Shown one piece after another: positions 51,260 to 60,216 of a DNA stretch of 64,000 nt; the first letter of the stretch is position 1; every line of letters begins with the position of its first letter. Source of the stretch: Moraxella lacunata. GTDB taxonomy: Bacteria; Pseudomonadota; Gammaproteobacteria; Pseudomonadales; Moraxellaceae. Both the position numbers and the translations under genes were made by a program. The stretch covers positions 248,001 through 312,000 of the forward strand of contig NZ_UGQU01000003.1 in assembly GCF_900453205.1 (NCBI RefSeq), read 5' to 3'. The notes under the pieces are model-generated. The model was not told the DNA's origin and searched no databases. It saw nothing but the letters and a program-made list of their open reading frames with translations.

Positions 51260-52261
51260 ATGACAATGATCACGCCCACTTATTCTGAGATTTTATCCGT
51301 TGTTGCTGATGATTTTGCCGTCATGGACAAGCAGGTTTTTGGCTCGCTAAATTCCAAAGTTCAGCTCATCATGAAAGTGTCCGACCACGTCATCAACGCA
51401 GGCGGTAAGCGTATGCGACCTTTGATGACTTTGCTTATCTCACGCATGATAAAGGACGAGCAGTACAAGCCAAGTCTAGAACTTGGGGCGATTACCGAGA
51501 TGCTCCACACCGCCACGCTCGTGCATGATGACGTGATTGATGAGTCTGGCATGAGACGGGGGCGACCGACCGCCAACGCCACTTGGAATAACGCCACGGC
51601 TGTACTGGTGGGCGACTATCTTATTGCACGCTCGTTTAACCTTTTGACGGGTTTTGGCGACATGGCGTTATTAAAGCTGTTCTCGGACGGGACGTGCGAC
51701 ATTGCCGAAGGCGAGGTACTACAACTGCAACACCAGCACAACATCGAGACGACCGAAAGCGACTATCTACAAATCATTGATGGTAAGACTTCACGGCTTT
51801 TTATGATGGCGTGCGTGGGTTCGGCTTTGCTTCATGGTAAGCATGATGACAAGGAGTTACTTGCCAATTTGTCTGATTTTGGGCAACATTTTGGCAATGC
51901 CTTTCAGATGATTGATGACGTGCTGGACTTTATGGGCGACAGTCAAACGATGGGCAAAAATCTGGGCGATGACCTAGCCGAAGGTAAGCCCACTTTACCG
52001 ATTATCAAAACCTTAGAAATCCTAAAACAAACCAACAGCGATGACTATGACAAGCTAAGAATCGCTGTGCAAACAGGCAAAACGGACAATGCCGAGACGC
52101 TCATCGGCTTGGTGAAGTCATCAGGGGCGTTGGACTATTGCAAAAATCGGGCGTTGGACGAAACTCGCCTTGCCCAAACGGCTCTCATGAAACTGCCTGA
52201 TAACAAATACCGCCATGCGTTGTATCAGCTGACTCAATTGGCGAGTGCCAGATTGGTATGA
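51260..52261 (+). CDS. ispB: Octaprenyl diphosphate synthase
   Basis: A 333-residue trans-polyprenyl synthase building the ubiquinone side chain. The two Asp-rich motifs are present: 'LVHDDVIDESGMRRGRPTAN' (DDxxD type) and 'FQMIDDVLDFMGD'. 'VINAGGKRMRPLMTLLIS' is the IPP-binding block. The ATG at 51260 is chosen; the frame opens further upstream at 51185 but without conserved sequence. Chain length is assumed from family similarity. Confidence 0.92.
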   Translation: MTMITPTYSEILSVVADDFAVMDKQVFGSLNSKVQLIMKVSDHVINAGGKRMRPLMTLLISRMIKDEQYKPSLELGAITEMLHTATLVHDDVIDESGMRRGRPTANATWNNATAVLVGDYLIARSFNLLTGFGDMALLKLFSDGTCDIAEGEVLQLQHQHNIETTESDYLQIIDGKTSRLFMMACVGSALLHGKHDDKELLANLSDFGQHFGNAFQMIDDVLDFMGDSQTMGKNLGDDLAEGKPTLPIIKTLEILKQTNSDDYDKLRIAVQTGKTDNAETLIGLVKSSGALDYCKNRALDETRLAQTALMKLPDNKYRHALYQLTQLASARLV

Positions 52262-52285
52262 TTTTTAAAAACTACCGTTATCTAA

Positions 52286-52650
52286 TGAACCACCCCCAAA
52301 GCTTGCCACTCTAACCTTTGGGGTACTTTCTATGGCAAAATACCAACCGACTTTAAACTGTCTGTGATTGAGTATTATCTTAATCATCACAGTTATCACC
52401 AAACCGCCAAACACTTTAATCTAAACCACAAGACTGTAGAGCCATGGGTTAAAACCCATCAAACACATGGCATTGATGGCATCAAAAGACGACATGCAAA
52501 GGCTGTTTATGACACAGACTTTAAGCTTAATGCCGTTCAAGCCATTCAACAAAGCCCAACTCATCAAAGCAGACAAAGACTTGCCTTTAAAAGAACAGAT
52601 AAAGCACATTTATCATACACACAAAGGCAGGTATGGTTATCGTCGAATTA
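52286..52650 (+). pseudogene. IS3-family transposase remnant
   Basis: The stretch starts TGAACCACCCCCAAA, like an IS3-type terminal repeat. An OrfA-like frame follows: after ATGGCAAAATACCA a shift leads into 'FKLSVIEYYLNHHSYHQTAK' and 'HFNLNHKTVEPWVKTHQTHG'. The frame then jumps to an OrfB fragment 'LPLKEQIKHIYHTHKGRYGY' with 'RRIT'. The core of OrfB, including the DDE residues, is missing. It is a deletion relic, joined at about 52650 to the dispersed repeat. Confidence 0.78.
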
Positions 52651-52733
52651 CACTCTACAAAATGAAAAAGCACCACGGTTTTTCGTTCGTGGTGAGCTAT
52701 GCCTGCCCATGACGGAAACCGACCCACAGGCAA
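52651..52733 (+). repeat. CTCTGCAAAATGAAAAAG dispersed repeat, fused to the IS3 remnant
   Basis: CTCTACAAAATGAAAAAG, TTTTTCGTTCGTGGTGAGCT, then GAAACCGACCCACAGGC, as in the reverse copy at 49771-49855. The remaining 52734-52897 is AT-rich with a degenerate GTGCGTAATTAGCACC palindrome (52832-52847) and no gene. Confidence 0.65.
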
Positions 52734-52897
52734 GCGTTTGGCGAACGGAAAACCTAGTTCAACATACTTTTTTAGACCACACCTAATTTTTTAATCAATT
52801 TATTTTAAAAAATAAATTTAATCACAATTTTGTGCGTAATTAGCACCCACCAATATCGTGTATTTTTACCATCATTTTAATTAAAATGATACCCCAT

Positions 52898-55048
52898 TTA
52901 TTTATCCTTTGTATTTTCTTTTAAATCCACCCCCTTTAACCGCAACGCATTGGCAAGCACCGACAGCGAACTTAATGCCATGGCGATACTGGCTATCATC
53001 GGATTTAAGACACCAATCATCGCAAGCGGTATGCCGATGATGTTATAAATAAAGGCAAAAAATAGGTTTTGTTTGATGTTCGTCAAGGTCAATTTGGCGA
53101 TTTTGTGGGCGTGATAAACACTCATCGCCCCGCCCGTCTCCGACTGTATGAGCCGAACACTTGCCGAGCCTGTCGCCACGTCTGTGGCACCCCCCACCGC
53201 CATGCCGATGTCGGCTGTGGTCATTGCTAGGGCGTCATTGATACCGTCCCCTATCATGGCGGTTTTGTGAGTTTTTTGTAATTCTTTGATTTTTAAGGAT
53301 TTATCCTGTGGCGATAGCTCCCCATAGCCGTCTATGCCAAGCTCATCTGCTACGCTGTCCACCACGCTTTGACGGTCGCCACTTAGGATAACAGGCGTGA
53401 TACCGTCTGCTTTGAGTTTATCAATGAGCGTGCAGGCGTCCGCTTTTAGGGTGTCGGCTAGGGCAAAAATCCCTGCCAGCTTGTCATCAATTGCCACAAA
53501 CACAAGACTGGCAGTAGGATTGGCTTGGATAAAGGCGTGTTCTTTCTCGCCCAAATCAGCATGAACAAAACCGCTCGTCCCCACCTTTACCACGCCCACG
53601 CCAGCGATGTCGCCTTGTATGCCTTGCCCTGCTTGGCTTAGGATATTTTGGGCAGTCAATGTCGGAGCGTGATTATCATGAGCATAAGCGGTTATTGCAC
53701 GGGCCAGGGGGTGCGTGCTGTGGCTCTCAATGCTTGCACTCACGCCAAGCAATGTGGGCGTATCGGTCAGGCTCAATGTATCCACCACCACAAGATGACC
53801 GTTCGTCAGCGTGCCTGTCTTATCAAAGGCGATCGCCCCAATCTGCCCTGCCGTCTCCAACGCCACCGCGTCCAAAAACTGCACCCCATGCCGACTTGCC
53901 ACCCCCATGCCCGCCATAATCGCTGTGGGCGTGGCAAGCCCCAACGCACACGGGCAAGCAATAACAAGTACGGCAACCGCTCGCATGAGTGCGGTGTCAA
54001 ATTGCCCCAAAAGATACCAATTTGCCAAAAACGTCAGCACCGAAAGCCCCACCACCACAGGCACAAACACGCCTGCCACACGGTCGGCAAGCCGTGCAAT
54101 CGGAGCCTTTGTCCCCTGTGCGTGCGACAGTGCGTCCGTCATCTGCCCAAGGGTGGTCTGTGAGCCTGTGGCGTGGGCTTGATAGGCAAAACTACCGTCC
54201 ACCACCACGCTCCCTGCCAGTACGTCATCGCCATAAGTTTTTGATAAATAGGCACTTTCTCCTGTTAGATGAGCTTGGGTAATGTCCCCTTGACCGTCCA
54301 TGATGACCCCGTCCACGGCGATTTTGTCGCCATGATTGGCTTGCAAAATATCGCCCACTTTGACGTCCGCCAACGCCACGTCCGACCACACATCGCCACG
54401 CTTGACCTTGACCGTCTGCGGTAGTAGCTCCATGAGTTTGGATAAGGCGTTAAGACTGCCTGTTTTGGTGCGGTGTTCTAGGTATTTACCAAGGCTCACA
54501 AAAGTCAAAATCATCACGCTTGCTTCAAAATACACATGACCGCCCACAAGATAAGCATAAGTAGAATACGCCCAAATCATACTCGTCCCCAATGCCACCA
54601 GCATGTCCATGCCAAGAAGTCCGCCCCTTATCCCTGCCCACGCTCCTTTATAAAAAGGTGTGGCAAGGGCAAACTGGGCAATGCTTGCTAGCACAAACTG
54701 CACCCAATTTGGGGGCATGAGTGCGTGCGAGCCTATCATCATGCCTGCCATACCCACCCAAAACGGCAAGGACAGCACACCAAGGGCAATCAAGCGATAT
54801 GGCGGTGCGTCACTATGGGGCGTGGTTTGGGATTGGTCTTGGACAAATTCCCCTGTAAAGCCTGTCTTTTTTATCCATGTCAAAATCTCATCGTGAGACG
54901 TGTCGCCTATCATGCTAAGGGTCAGCGTTTCTGTGGCAAAGTTCACATCAGCACGCTCTACGCACTCTTTTTTATTTAAGACTTTTTCTAGGCGAGTGGC
55001 ACAGGCTTGGCAGGTCATGCCTTGTATGGTTAGGGTGTGGGTGGACAT
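52898..55048 (-). CDS. copA: Copper-exporting P1B-type ATPase
   Basis: A 716-residue ATPase exporting Cu(I) from the cytoplasm. One N-terminal HMA domain carries 'GMTCQACATRL' (CxxC at 13-16). Eight transmembrane helices include the metal-path motif 'CPCALGL', and the catalytic parts are 'DKTGTLT' (phosphorylated Asp), 'STHPLARAI' (HP motif) and 'MIGDGINDALAM'. One HMA domain instead of two is common in this group. The CopZ at 17655 could be its chaperone. A promoter lies 45-72 bp upstream. Confidence 0.95.
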   Translation of the reverse strand: MSTHTLTIQGMTCQACATRLEKVLNKKECVERADVNFATETLTLSMIGDTSHDEILTWIKKTGFTGEFVQDQSQTTPHSDAPPYRLIALGVLSLPFWVGMAGMMIGSHALMPPNWVQFVLASIAQFALATPFYKGAWAGIRGGLLGMDMLVALGTSMIWAYSTYAYLVGGHVYFEASVMILTFVSLGKYLEHRTKTGSLNALSKLMELLPQTVKVKRGDVWSDVALADVKVGDILQANHGDKIAVDGVIMDGQGDITQAHLTGESAYLSKTYGDDVLAGSVVVDGSFAYQAHATGSQTTLGQMTDALSHAQGTKAPIARLADRVAGVFVPVVVGLSVLTFLANWYLLGQFDTALMRAVAVLVIACPCALGLATPTAIMAGMGVASRHGVQFLDAVALETAGQIGAIAFDKTGTLTNGHLVVVDTLSLTDTPTLLGVSASIESHSTHPLARAITAYAHDNHAPTLTAQNILSQAGQGIQGDIAGVGVVKVGTSGFVHADLGEKEHAFIQANPTASLVFVAIDDKLAGIFALADTLKADACTLIDKLKADGITPVILSGDRQSVVDSVADELGIDGYGELSPQDKSLKIKELQKTHKTAMIGDGINDALAMTTADIGMAVGGATDVATGSASVRLIQSETGGAMSVYHAHKIAKLTLTNIKQNLFFAFIYNIIGIPLAMIGVLNPMIASIAMALSSLSVLANALRLKGVDLKENTKDK

Positions 55049-55092
55049 GGTTTGACTCTTTTGATAGATGACAGGGCTTACCTAATCCCTAC

Positions 55093-55120
55093 TATCTATG
55101 GGCAAAAGATTGTTTGTCAA
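55093..55120 (-). promoter_or_regulatory. Candidate copA promoter
   Basis: On the minus strand TTGACA (55120-55115) and TAGATA (55098-55093) are separated by 16 bp, 45 bp before the copA ATG. The spacing is normal rather than the elongated 19-20 bp of CueR-type promoters, and no clear CueR dyad was seen. Confidence 0.45.
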
Positions 55121-55214
55121 TAGCTCATAGGCATGACTGCTTAAATGAGAATTTGGGCTTGTTGATGGTTTAATAATTAAAATGACCACATTCTTATGAT
55201 TTAAGAAGTATTTT

Positions 55215-55748
55215 TTATGATGGGTTCTTGTTGGTATTTTGTACAATTTTTTCCTTTACAGCATCAACCCACGCCTGCGTTTCTGGGGTTTTGGCATAAG
55301 GATTTAGGGTAAATTCTTTATTATAATTACAAGTATCCGCCCAACTGATAAACCTTACTTTATTTCCCAATGTGGTGGGGTTTTTAAAGGTTAATTCTAC
55401 CACATTATTTTTGATGGAAAATAAATAGCGATAAGTAACAGATTGGATATTACCATAATCTATTGATTTACTTATCTTGCCATTTCTAATAAATAACCCA
55501 TTTTCTACTTCTTTGACTTCATCGGCAAGAATTAAAATATTTGCTTTCATATAATTAAAAGCCATTATATGAAAAGCAGTCATCACAATCACAAAAATGA
55601 AAAATATGATTGATGAATTGCATGCCATTGGTAGGGCGGTTAAGGTAAAAATACTGATAAAAATTATCCCAATAAAATACATTATTTTATATTGTATTTT
55701 ATAAAAATAAACAGTATCACTGGCAATACTTTTTGGAATTAAGGTCAT
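55215..55748 (-). CDS. Two-helix membrane protein, paralog of 56173-56667
   Basis: A 177-residue protein with two adjacent transmembrane helices (about 25-45 and 48-66) and a C-terminal soluble beta-rich domain. 'LADEVKEVENGLFIRNGKIS', 'IDYGNIQSVTYRYLFSIKNN' and 'VRFISWADTCNYNKEFTLNP' parallel segments of the protein at 56173, so the two are paralogs. The fold may be a PH-like domain on a membrane hairpin. No function is known to me. Confidence 0.6.
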   Translation of the reverse strand: MTLIPKSIASDTVYFYKIQYKIMYFIGIIFISIFTLTALPMACNSSIIFFIFVIVMTAFHIMAFNYMKANILILADEVKEVENGLFIRNGKISKSIDYGNIQSVTYRYLFSIKNNVVELTFKNPTTLGNKVRFISWADTCNYNKEFTLNPYAKTPETQAWVDAVKEKIVQNTNKNPS

Positions 55749-55753
55749 AATAC

Positions 55754-56140
55754 TTAAACCACCTTAAATTCGGTAAATAAAAGCCTCATTTGTTTGTCAA
55801 ATACCCCATAGCGTTCAAAAAATTCTTGATGGGCTGTTCGCCAATACTGCAAAGACAAATCGCCTTCACCTTCTTTTTTTGCCAAATTTTCATCAACTTC
55901 ATCAAAGTTTTTGATAAATTGGGCGACAAGTTGCACCACGCATTTGGGTGTGTCTTGACCGTCCGTGATGACTTCATAGCCACCGACCAAAGTTTTGTCA
56001 TTTTCTTTCAAATGCCAGCTTAGGGCGGTGCAAGTCAATGTCTTTTTGCCGTCTAATACAAGTTGTACAAGTTCATCCGCCATTTGTGGACTGTCGCCAA
56101 ACGACCAATGGGGTAGGGTATCAAGGTTTGGAATGGTCAT
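55754..56140 (-). CDS. ASCH-domain protein
   Basis: A 128-residue ASCH-fold protein: 'HWSFGDSPQMADELVQLVLD' then 'GKKTLTCTALSWHL' holds the conserved G-K-K-T element, and 'DLSLQYWRTAHQEFFERYG' is typical of the C-terminal helix. ASCH proteins bind RNA or modified nucleosides; some are N4-acetylcytidine amidohydrolases or RNases. It is sandwiched, 5 bp and 32 bp away, between the two paralogous membrane proteins on the same strand. Confidence 0.85.
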   Translation of the reverse strand: MTIPNLDTLPHWSFGDSPQMADELVQLVLDGKKTLTCTALSWHLKENDKTLVGGYEVITDGQDTPKCVVQLVAQFIKNFDEVDENLAKKEGEGDLSLQYWRTAHQEFFERYGVFDKQMRLLFTEFKVV

Positions 56141-56172
56141 TGTGTATTTGTTAATAGGTTTTGATTGACTGT

Positions 56173-56667
56173 TTACTTGATTTTTTCTTGCAGGCTATGG
56201 ATATAACTTTCCGTTACAGGATTTTTTGTCCAAGCGGTTTTAAAATTACTCGCATCTTCCCAAGTAACAAAATATACCTTTTTACCAAATTGATTGGGCT
56301 TTTTAAAATAAAATGTAACAATCGGATTTTTGTTATCCAAAAACCAGTTGGTATGATATTTTACTTGTTCCAAATCACTAAAAAGAATTTTTTCGTATTT
56401 TTGACCAATAACAATAATAAAACCGTCAATCGTTTCCCAAACTTCATCAGCGTGATTTTTGCTAAGTGTGATAAAATAAAAAATACCAATGGCAAATAAT
56501 ACAAGCATCGTCACGACTTCAGAGGGCGTTAATTCTTGAAACTTCATAACAAAAAATATGCCAAAGAATAGGGGCAATACATACTTTGAAAGTGATTTGT
56601 CCAAAGCGGTACAATCAACCGCAATACTCTTTAAGCCATGTTGTTTGATAAATTGACGGTCTAGCAT
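56173..56667 (-). CDS. Two-helix membrane protein, paralog of 55215-55748
   Basis: A 164-residue protein with two central hydrophobic helices (about 28-45 and 50-70) and a soluble C-terminal domain: 'HADEVWETIDGFIIVIGQKY', 'LFSDLEQVKYHTNWFLDNKN' and 'VYFVTWEDASNFKTAWTKNP'. The pattern of strands and the conserved W-x-D/E and N-P near the end match the paralog two genes away. Function unknown. It starts 11 bp downstream of ilvA. Confidence 0.6.
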   Translation of the reverse strand: MLDRQFIKQHGLKSIAVDCTALDKSLSKYVLPLFFGIFFVMKFQELTPSEVVTMLVLFAIGIFYFITLSKNHADEVWETIDGFIIVIGQKYEKILFSDLEQVKYHTNWFLDNKNPIVTFYFKKPNQFGKKVYFVTWEDASNFKTAWTKNPVTESYIHSLQEKIK

Positions 56668-56678
56668 AAATTAGCTAA

Positions 56679-58220
56679 CTACTTCAAAAACACCCCATAG
56701 CCCACATTTTCACTTAAATCTTCACAATCATAACCAATCTCAGTCAATGCGTCCACGATTTGCCGTGATGAATGGGCGGTAGCTTGTAGTCCCACCAATA
56801 CTCGTCCTTCTGCCGCCCCGTGATTGCGGTAGTGAAACAGAGTTACATTAAAATCTTGCCCGAGTTTTTCAAGGAAATTTAATAGAGCATTGGGGCGTTC
56901 TGGGAACATCACACGGAACAATTTTTCGTCATTGAGCCGACCGTGTCCGCCAATCAAATAGCGAATGTGCGTTTTGGCGACTTCATCATCGGTCAAGTCA
57001 AAGGCGGTGTAGCCCCCCTTGTCCAGATTGTCCATAATCGTGGTGCGTTCCGCCTGACCGTCTTTTAAGCCAATGCCCACAAATATTTGGGCAACGCTTG
57101 GACTCGTTGCGTCTAACCGATAATTAAATTCGGTGATGTTACGCCCTTGCAAGGTGCGACAAAAGTCCAAAAACGCCCCTGTTTTTTCGGGCAACTGCAC
57201 CGCAAAAATCGCTTCTTTGTTTTCGCCAATCTCAGTGCGTTCGGCAATATAACGCAAGCGGTCAAAATTCATATTTGCCCCCGAGACAATCGCTACGCAG
57301 TTTTTGCCAGTCAAGTTATGCTCTTTGATGTACTTTTTTAGCCCTGCCAATGCCAACGCCCCAGACGGCTCAACGATATGGCGGTTTTCTTCAAAGATGT
57401 CTTTGACACTGGCACAAATTTCATCGTTATTGCAGGTTATCACGTTATCGATGACTTTGCCTTGACCGTTGGATTTGGTTAGATTGGCGATGTCAAAAGG
57501 AATTTGTCCGATTTGGGCGACCGCCACCCCGTCTGCAAATAGGCTTACTTGCGGTAAGCGAGTGCGTTTGCCGTCCGCTAAGGCGACTTTTAGGCACGCT
57601 GCCCCTTCGGATTCCACCGCAATGACCTTGACGTGTGGGGCAACTTCCCCCAAAAATGCCGACACGCCTGCCACCAAGCCACCACCGCCCACAGGTACAA
57701 ACACATATTCCATCTCTCGCCAGTCTTGGGAGAGTTCAAGGGCGACCGTGCCTTGCCCTGCGATGACTGCTTTGTCATCATAGGGGGCGATGTAGGTCAT
57801 ACCGTCCGTTTGGGATTTTTCTATGGCATAGCGGTTGGCTTCGTCAAAACTGTCGCCGTGTAGATACACCTGTCCACCAAAGGCTTTGACCGCTTGGACT
57901 TTGATGTCGGGCGTGGTTTTGGGCATTACAATTAAGTTATTGATTTTTAAGCGATTTGCCGAATATGCCACCCCTTGTGCGTGGTTGCCAGCCGAGGCAC
58001 AGATGATGCCTTTTGCTTTTTGTTCGTCCGAAAGCTGGCTGATTTTGTTGTATGCTCCACGCAATTTAAAGCTAAACACAGGCTGTAAGTCTTCGCGTTT
58101 CAAGCGAATGTCGTTGCCAAAACGGGCGGAGAGTTTGCTTGCCTTATCAAGTGGTGTGCGAATGGCGACATCATAAACGGTGGCGGTGATGATAGAGCGG
58201 ACGTAGTCGGATAGGGTCAT
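56679..58220 (-). CDS. ilvA: Threonine ammonia-lyase, biosynthetic
   Basis: A 513-residue PLP enzyme making 2-oxobutanoate for isoleucine. The PLP lysine is in 'PVFSFKLRGAYNKISQL', the phosphate loop is 'VPVGGGGLVAGVSAFLGEVA', and two C-terminal ACT-like regulatory domains (about residues 335-510) mark the allosteric, isoleucine-inhibited form rather than the catabolic enzyme. The ATG at 58220 overlaps the stop of the frame-restored Fic gene upstream. Confidence 0.95.
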   Translation of the reverse strand: MTLSDYVRSIITATVYDVAIRTPLDKASKLSARFGNDIRLKREDLQPVFSFKLRGAYNKISQLSDEQKAKGIICASAGNHAQGVAYSANRLKINNLIVMPKTTPDIKVQAVKAFGGQVYLHGDSFDEANRYAIEKSQTDGMTYIAPYDDKAVIAGQGTVALELSQDWREMEYVFVPVGGGGLVAGVSAFLGEVAPHVKVIAVESEGAACLKVALADGKRTRLPQVSLFADGVAVAQIGQIPFDIANLTKSNGQGKVIDNVITCNNDEICASVKDIFEENRHIVEPSGALALAGLKKYIKEHNLTGKNCVAIVSGANMNFDRLRYIAERTEIGENKEAIFAVQLPEKTGAFLDFCRTLQGRNITEFNYRLDATSPSVAQIFVGIGLKDGQAERTTIMDNLDKGGYTAFDLTDDEVAKTHIRYLIGGHGRLNDEKLFRVMFPERPNALLNFLEKLGQDFNVTLFHYRNHGAAEGRVLVGLQATAHSSRQIVDALTEIGYDCEDLSENVGYGVFLK

Positions 58221-58230
58221 GGCTGGTTAC

Positions 58231-58842
58231 TTATAATGTTAAAAATAATCTCTTCAAAGCCGTGATAAGTGGCATAATAATGACTCTCTTCGGCGGCTTG
58301 ATACCATTTTGTTGGGAAAGATAAGGCGTTGTGGTGTCGTTTAGCACGACATAAAAGCCTGCTTGATTAGCAATGATAAGCAAGGTCTCTCGCTGTGTGC
58401 GACCATTGCCGTCAATAAAGGGGTGTATGGCGTTTAGCTCGCCCATAAATTTGGCACTTATTTTGACAAAGGCTTGTTTGTCCATGCCGTGATGTAGTTG
58501 GCAAGTTAATTCATCATAGATTTTGGCAAGCTCTTTGGCGATAAATTCAGGACGACAAAAAGGCAATCCTCGCCCTGTGGTATAGTCCCGAAATTGCCCT
58601 GCCCACGCATAAAGCTCACCAAAAAGCTCCTTGTGCATGGCTTGTAAGTCTTGCGGCGATAGGCTTTGGGCGTTTTTTGACAAACCATGGTGTAAGGCAT
58701 ATTCCACAAAAAACGCTTCGGCACGGTCAAGGTCGGCTTGGGTGGTAATGCCAAGTTTATTGACAAGCACGCTTTTGCCAATCTCGCCATAAAAATAATG
58801 CTTGGCGGTGGTCTCATCAGAATGTGCCGAACCGATTTTCAC
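58231..58842 (-). CDS. fic: Fic-domain AMP-transferase toxin with likely 3' frameshift
   Basis: A 203-residue Fic protein with the canonical HxFxxGNGRxxR motif ('HPFIDGNGRTQRETLLI'), which transfers AMP to target proteins; in TA modules the targets are often topoisomerases. It starts with GTG overlapping the stop of a small antitoxin gene (GTGA). After 'GFYVVLND' the annotated frame turns into unusual sequence. A one-base shift near 58335-58345 instead reads 'LSFPTKWYQAAEESHYYATY' and 'HGFEEIIFNII', a typical Fic C-terminus, ending in a TGA overlapping the ilvA start at 58217-58219. The gene therefore seems recently frameshifted. Confidence 0.85.
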   Translation of the reverse strand: MKIGSAHSDETTAKHYFYGEIGKSVLVNKLGITTQADLDRAEAFFVEYALHHGLSKNAQSLSPQDLQAMHKELFGELYAWAGQFRDYTTGRGLPFCRPEFIAKELAKIYDELTCQLHHGMDKQAFVKISAKFMGELNAIHPFIDGNGRTQRETLLIIANQAGFYVVLNDTTTPYLSQQNGIKPPKRVIIMPLITALKRLFLTL

Positions 58843-59009
58843 GCCTTTATGCCCAAATGCTGTTTGACGGCTTGATAAAACTGTGCCTTGGGGCGGTCAA
58901 TCACCGTTGTCATAAAACGCTTGTCATCTTGGGTTAGCACAATCCCTTCAATGGCGTTGTTTAGGCGAGTGTAGTTTTGACGATGTGTGGTCTGTTGGTT
59001 GGTTGTCAT
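58839..59009 (-). CDS. Fic-partner antitoxin, VbhA-like
   Basis: A 56-residue ORF (MTTNQQTTHRQNYTRLNNAI then EGIVLTQDDK and so on, ending KQHLGIKA). It directly precedes fic, and its TGA overlaps the fic GTG. The 'RLNNAIEGI' helix resembles the inhibitory helix of FicA/VbhA antitoxins, whose Glu blocks the Fic ATP site, though the Ser/Thr of the usual S/TxxxE motif is Asn here. The call rests on position, size and this helix. Confidence 0.72.
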   Translation of the reverse strand: MTTNQQTTHRQNYTRLNNAIEGIVLTQDDKRFMTTVIDRPKAQFYQAVKQHLGIKA

Positions 59010-59061
59010 TTATCTATCCAAATCAAAATAGCCATGCAAAACACGGCTATTTATTAAAGCA

Positions 59062-59811
59062 TTACGCATCTAATTGTGCCATCACTTCATCGCTAAAATT
59101 CACGTTAGTATAGACTTCTTGTACGTCATCTAAATCCTCTAACATATCAATCATTTTTAGCACACGCTGGGCATCATCAATGTTATCAATGTCAGCATTT
59201 GTGCTTGGCGACATGGTTACTTCGGCATTGTCCGCTTTTAGCCCTGCATCAGCTAGTGCATCCACCACCGCCCCAAAATCGTTAGGCTCTGTGATGACAA
59301 GCAAGCTCTCGCCGTCATTTTCAATATCCGTTGCCCCTGCTTCTAGGGCGACTTCCATGACTTTATCTTCAAGAGATACATCATTAAAAACAATCTCGCC
59401 ACGCTTAGAGAACAAATACGCCACCGAACCTGATGTACCTAGGTTGCCACCGTGCTTAGAAAAAGCATGGCGAACCTCGCCCACCGTGCGGTTTACGTTG
59501 TCGGTCATGGTCTCCACGATGACTGCCACACCGCCCACGCCATAGCCTTCATAGGTAATCTCTTGGACGTTGTCGCCTTCTCCGCCCCCTTGCCCACGTT
59601 CAATGGCACGTTTAATCACGTCTTTGGTCATGTTGGCGGCGTTGGCTTTTTCTAGCACGGCACGCAGGCGTGGGTTGTTGGCAGGGTCTGGGTCGCCACC
59701 TTTACTGGCGGAGACGATTTCACGAATGATTTTGGTAAAGATTTTGCCTTTTGCGGCATCTTGTTTGGCTTTACGATGTTTGATGTTCGCCCATTTACTA
59801 TGACCTGCCAT
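59062..59811 (-). CDS. yebC: YebC/PmpR-family protein
   Basis: A 249-residue protein of the YebC family, long annotated as transcriptional regulators and more recently tied to translation of stalled ribosomes at proline stretches. The N-terminus '[20 protein letters not shown]' fixes the start at 59811, three codons inside the open frame. '[20 protein letters not shown]' and '[20 protein letters not shown]' are family hallmarks. Complete. Confidence 0.94.
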   Translation of the reverse strand: MAGHSKWANIKHRKAKQDAAKGKIFTKIIREIVSASKGGDPDPANNPRLRAVLEKANAANMTKDVIKRAIERGQGGGEGDNVQEITYEGYGVGGVAVIVETMTDNVNRTVGEVRHAFSKHGGNLGTSGSVAYLFSKRGEIVFNDVSLEDKVMEVALEAGATDIENDGESLLVITEPNDFGAVVDALADAGLKADNAEVTMSPSTNADIDNIDDAQRVLKMIDMLEDLDDVQEVYTNVNFSDEVMAQLDA

Positions 59812-59884
59812 AGAATGCACCTTTAAAATGAAAATAATAAAAATGAGTTATTATACAAGGTTTGGGCGGATTTGCCAATATTTG

Positions 59885-60097
59885 CTAGGGGCAATGTGTG
59901 CGATGATGCGTTTCTTGATATTCAGGCGAACTCATGTCAAGATAGCCTTGTGGTGTGCGTGGGGCTGGGATATGGCGTTGGCAATTTGGGTCGTAAGTTG
60001 GGTAAGTTTGGGGGTTTTGGCTCCCATTGTCAGAAAAATCCGCCATGTTCATGCAAGTGGTCAGGACAAGGGGTAGCATTAAGATGATGATTCTCAT
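59885..60097 (-). CDS. Small putative lipoprotein
   Basis: A 70-residue ORF with a short lipoprotein-like signal (MRIIILMLPLVLTTC, lipobox LTTC) and a Pro/Thr/Tyr-rich polar mature part. The ribosome site is weak. No family recognised. It lies upstream of yebC on the same strand with a 73-bp gap. Confidence 0.45.
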   Translation of the reverse strand: MRIIILMLPLVLTTCMNMADFSDNGSQNPQTYPTYDPNCQRHIPAPRTPQGYLDMSSPEYQETHHRTHCP

Positions 60098-60216
60098 GAT
60101 AAATCAAATGTAAAAAGCCTAAAACGTATCAATCATAACAAGAATTTTGTAAAAATACTATCCCAAGCCCCAACTTTATTATAAAATACGCCCATCTTTC
60201 TCTCATTCTATCTTGC

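Noticed and set aside
52364-52786. A 140-residue ORF as an intact transposase gene
   Set aside because: It combines OrfA residues with an out-of-frame tail; OrfB core and DDE residues are missing, so it is an IS3 relic.
53648-54282. Several long open frames on the plus strand opposite copA
   Set aside because: They lie wholly inside copA in antisense, lack ribosome sites and read as Cys/Pro/His-rich shadow sequence of a GC-richer gene.
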